From the NCBI GenBank assembly GCA_002780705.1, contig PEUP01000006.1:1-7167 (forward strand): a DNA stretch of 7,167 bases, written 5' to 3'. The notes below the pieces were generated by a model. That model was given only the letters and a program-made list of their open reading frames with translations, searched no databases and was not told the DNA's origin. Below, piece by piece: positions 5,500-7,167 of this stretch. Positions within the stretch are counted from its first letter, which is position 1. The number at the start of each line of letters is the position of its first letter. The position numbers and the translations under genes were made by a program. This DNA is from Elusimicrobia bacterium CG03_land_8_20_14_0_80_50_18 (GTDB lineage: Bacteria; CG03).

Positions 5500-7167
5500 T
5501 CAAAAAAAGCGCCGCGGAGATAAAAAAAATCCTGCCGGAATTTGACGGCGGAGACGCTTATATCGTCAGTGAAGAGGATATTCTCCGCATGAAAGAGCGC
5601 TCGCCGCTGTCGGGTCTTCCGGGCAACACGGAGATAAAACGCGCCGTAGAGGACAAATTTATCAATGGCCCGCCGTCGGCCATGATGGTGTATCTGGACA
5701 TAAACTCCTTCAAACCATATAACGACAATTACGGTTTTATAAAAGGCGACAGAGTCATTAAAGAGCTCGCGGAGATTTTTTCTTCCTCCGTCAGGGGTTT
5801 TGCCGGGCACATAGGGGGTGATGATTTCGCGGCGGTGACGGACGCGGGCTCATTTGATTCACTGAGTGAGACTGTCGTGTCTTTTTTTGAGGGGCAGTTG
5901 GAAAAATTCTATGACGCTCTGGATTTTGAAAGGAAGTGCATCGTCACCTTTGACAGGTCCGGCCGGAGGAGCCGCTATCCCCTCATGGGCCTGACAGTCG
6001 TGGGATTCGGAAAAATCAGGGATTTTAAATCCGCCGCCGCCGTCGGGGAATTCGCATCCCAGCTCAAGGCCGCGGCAAAACTGAAGGCGGAAAAACAGAC
6101 GGGCTCATTTATAGTTTATAAATACGACGGCTCCTCGCTGACGCCGCTTGAGGACATAATAAGCGATGAGAGCATACCCCTGAAAATACGCAGGGGCGCT
6201 ATTGAGGCGCTGGGCTCGTCGGGAGATTTTTCCTACGCCGATATCCTGGTCGGGATACTCGGCTCCAATGTGGATACCTTTCTCAAGAAAAGCGCTCTCT
6301 ACGCCCTCGGATGCCTGAGGTTAAAGGAGACGGCTCCGGCCATCGCCGGATTTCTTTCCAATGAGTCCGCTCATCTGAGGATGCGTGCCGTTGAGGCCCT
6401 TGGCGAGCTGGGCCTGGCGCGCTATTCAAAGGAGATTGCCGGGCTCACGGGAGATAAAAATTATTTTGTCAGAAAAGCCGCGGTCCTCGCGCTGGGAAAA
6501 ATAGCGGATCCGGCTTTCTGCGAACTGCTCAAAAGCAGGATGAACGCGCGCGATGTGCGGAACGAGGCCTTTGTTTCGCTGGCCATGCTCGGGGACAAGG
6601 ACACGCTTGAGAGCCTGCCTTTGTTCATAAACGACGACAGTGTTGAGACTGATCTGCGCCTTCGCGGCCTGAAAATAATCAAAGAGGCGGAAGATTGCCC
6701 GGCCGGAGGGCTTCTGCTTGAAAATCTCTCCGCGAAGAGTCCAATGATCAGAGCGGAATGTCTGGACGCCGCCGCTTGTCTCATGCGAAAAGGAGCCGTG
6801 TCCCTGAACGGGGGCAGGGATCTTTCTGATTTTATCGGCGATAAATCAGCCGCTGTCAAGGTTGCGCTCGCCTCTTTCTGCGGCGCCGAAGGCGGCGGGG
6901 CCTCTCTGAAAGCGCTTAAAGAGCTCGTAAAAGATCTGTCGCCCGCGGTGCGGGGACGGGCGATTAAGGAGCTCGCGCGATTTCCCGGCAGTGAAGGCGA
7001 TATCCTGTTTTTCCTTGACGACAGAAGCGCTTTCGTGCGTTTCTCGGCGGCTGCGGCTCTTTCGGAAACTGATATGCCCGGCCATGTCCTGAACCGCGCC
7101 GTGGAAAAACTGCGTCTGCTACTGAAAGATCCGTCTCACGAAGTCGCCGCCGCCGCCTCAAACAGCA
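5496..7167 (+). CDS. GGDEF-family domain protein with a long HEAT-repeat array (C-terminus beyond the window)
   Basis: The frame stays open to the right edge, giving 557 residues without a stop. It has no signal peptide or membrane segment, so it is cytoplasmic in this part. Residues about 36-210 are a GGDEF domain. SGLPGN is at 39-44, the metal-binding segment YLDINSFKPYNDNYGF at 66-81 carries Asp68, Asn76 and Asp77, and GHIGGDDF is at 104-111. The tail DRSGRRSRYPLMGLTVV at 153-169 is typical of a GGDEF subgroup that I recall. The signature reads GGDDF, with Asp for the usual Glu, and there is no RxxD inhibitory site before it. Cyclic-di-GMP synthesis is possible but unproven. From about residue 226 HEAT repeats follow at about 31-residue spacing: IRRGAIEALG (231-240), LKKSALYALG (263-272), LRMRAVEALG (294-303), VRKAAVLALG (325-334), then more divergent units to the edge. 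It overlaps the peptidase gene by 4 bases. Confidence 0.85.
   Translation, partial: MIKKSAAEIKKILPEFDGGDAYIVSEEDILRMKERSPLSGLPGNTEIKRAVEDKFINGPPSAMMVYLDINSFKPYNDNYGFIKGDRVIKELAEIFSSSVRGFAGHIGGDDFAAVTDAGSFDSLSETVVSFFEGQLEKFYDALDFERKCIVTFDRSGRRSRYPLMGLTVVGFGKIRDFKSAAAVGEFASQLKAAAKLKAEKQTGSFIVYKYDGSSLTPLEDIISDESIPLKIRRGAIEALGSSGDFSYADILVGILGSNVDTFLKKSALYALGCLRLKETAPAIAGFLSNESAHLRMRAVEALGELGLARYSKEIAGLTGDKNYFVRKAAVLALGKIADPAFCELLKSRMNARDVRNEAFVSLAMLGDKDTLESLPLFINDDSVETDLRLRGLKIIKEAEDCPAGGLLLENLSAKSPMIRAECLDAAACLMRKGAVSLNGGRDLSDFIGDKSAAVKVALASFCGAEGGGASLKALKELVKDLSPAVRGRAIKELARFPGSEGDILFFLDDRSAFVRFSAAAALSETDMPGHVLNRAVEKLRLLLKDPSHEVAAAASNS

Noticed and set aside
6461..7161. Minus-strand open frames opposite the HEAT repeats
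   Set aside because: The plus-strand HEAT pattern with regular 31-residue spacing explains the sequence. The reverse frames are arginine/serine-rich shadows.

Overview
This 7.2-kb window has two divergent gene blocks separated by a 368-base regulatory region. The organism looks like a diderm (Gram-negative-type) bacterium of moderate to high GC. The evidence is a lipobox-bearing periplasmic binding protein, a secreted TPR metallopeptidase and sigma70-like promoters. Tightly packed genes, REP-like GGGAC-nn-TCCC repeats and a GGDEF-HEAT fusion bring to mind uncultured lineages such as Omnitrophota or Elusimicrobiota. That placement rests on general impression only and is low confidence.

Minus strand (positions 1-2084): a vitamin B12 import operon reads leftwards. 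It starts with a promoter (2055-2084), followed by a very compact cobalamin riboswitch (1957-2050) and an intrinsic terminator (1907-1935) that ends directly on the first start codon. Then come btuF-like (binding lipoprotein), btuC-like (FecCD permease) and btuD-like (ATPase, cut by the window edge) genes, joined by ATGA overlaps. The riboswitch makes a corrinoid by far the most likely substrate. High cobalamin should stop transcription before btuF.

Plus strand (positions 2125-7167): a strong sigma70-like promoter (TTGACA, 17 bases, TAGAAT) and a leader carrying a REP-like inverted repeat lead into trpD (anthranilate phosphoribosyltransferase). After a 34-base gap comes rdgB (non-canonical purine NTP pyrophosphatase). 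It is joined by a 4-base overlap to a secreted HExxH (peptidase MA-like) protein with C-terminal TPRs. That gene is joined by another 4-base overlap to a GGDEF (here GGDDF) domain fused to a long HEAT-repeat array, which runs off the right edge. The last gene starts with GTG and is easily missed. The four genes look like one transcription unit, but their functions do not form one known pathway.

The most interesting points are the minimal riboswitch whose terminator abuts the start codon, the GGDEF-HEAT protein coupled to a secreted TPR peptidase, repeat-like DNA that seems to have become the start of the peptidase signal peptide, and a 10-base inverted repeat shared by the two divergent promoters. 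No tRNA, rRNA, CRISPR array or intact transposase gene was seen.
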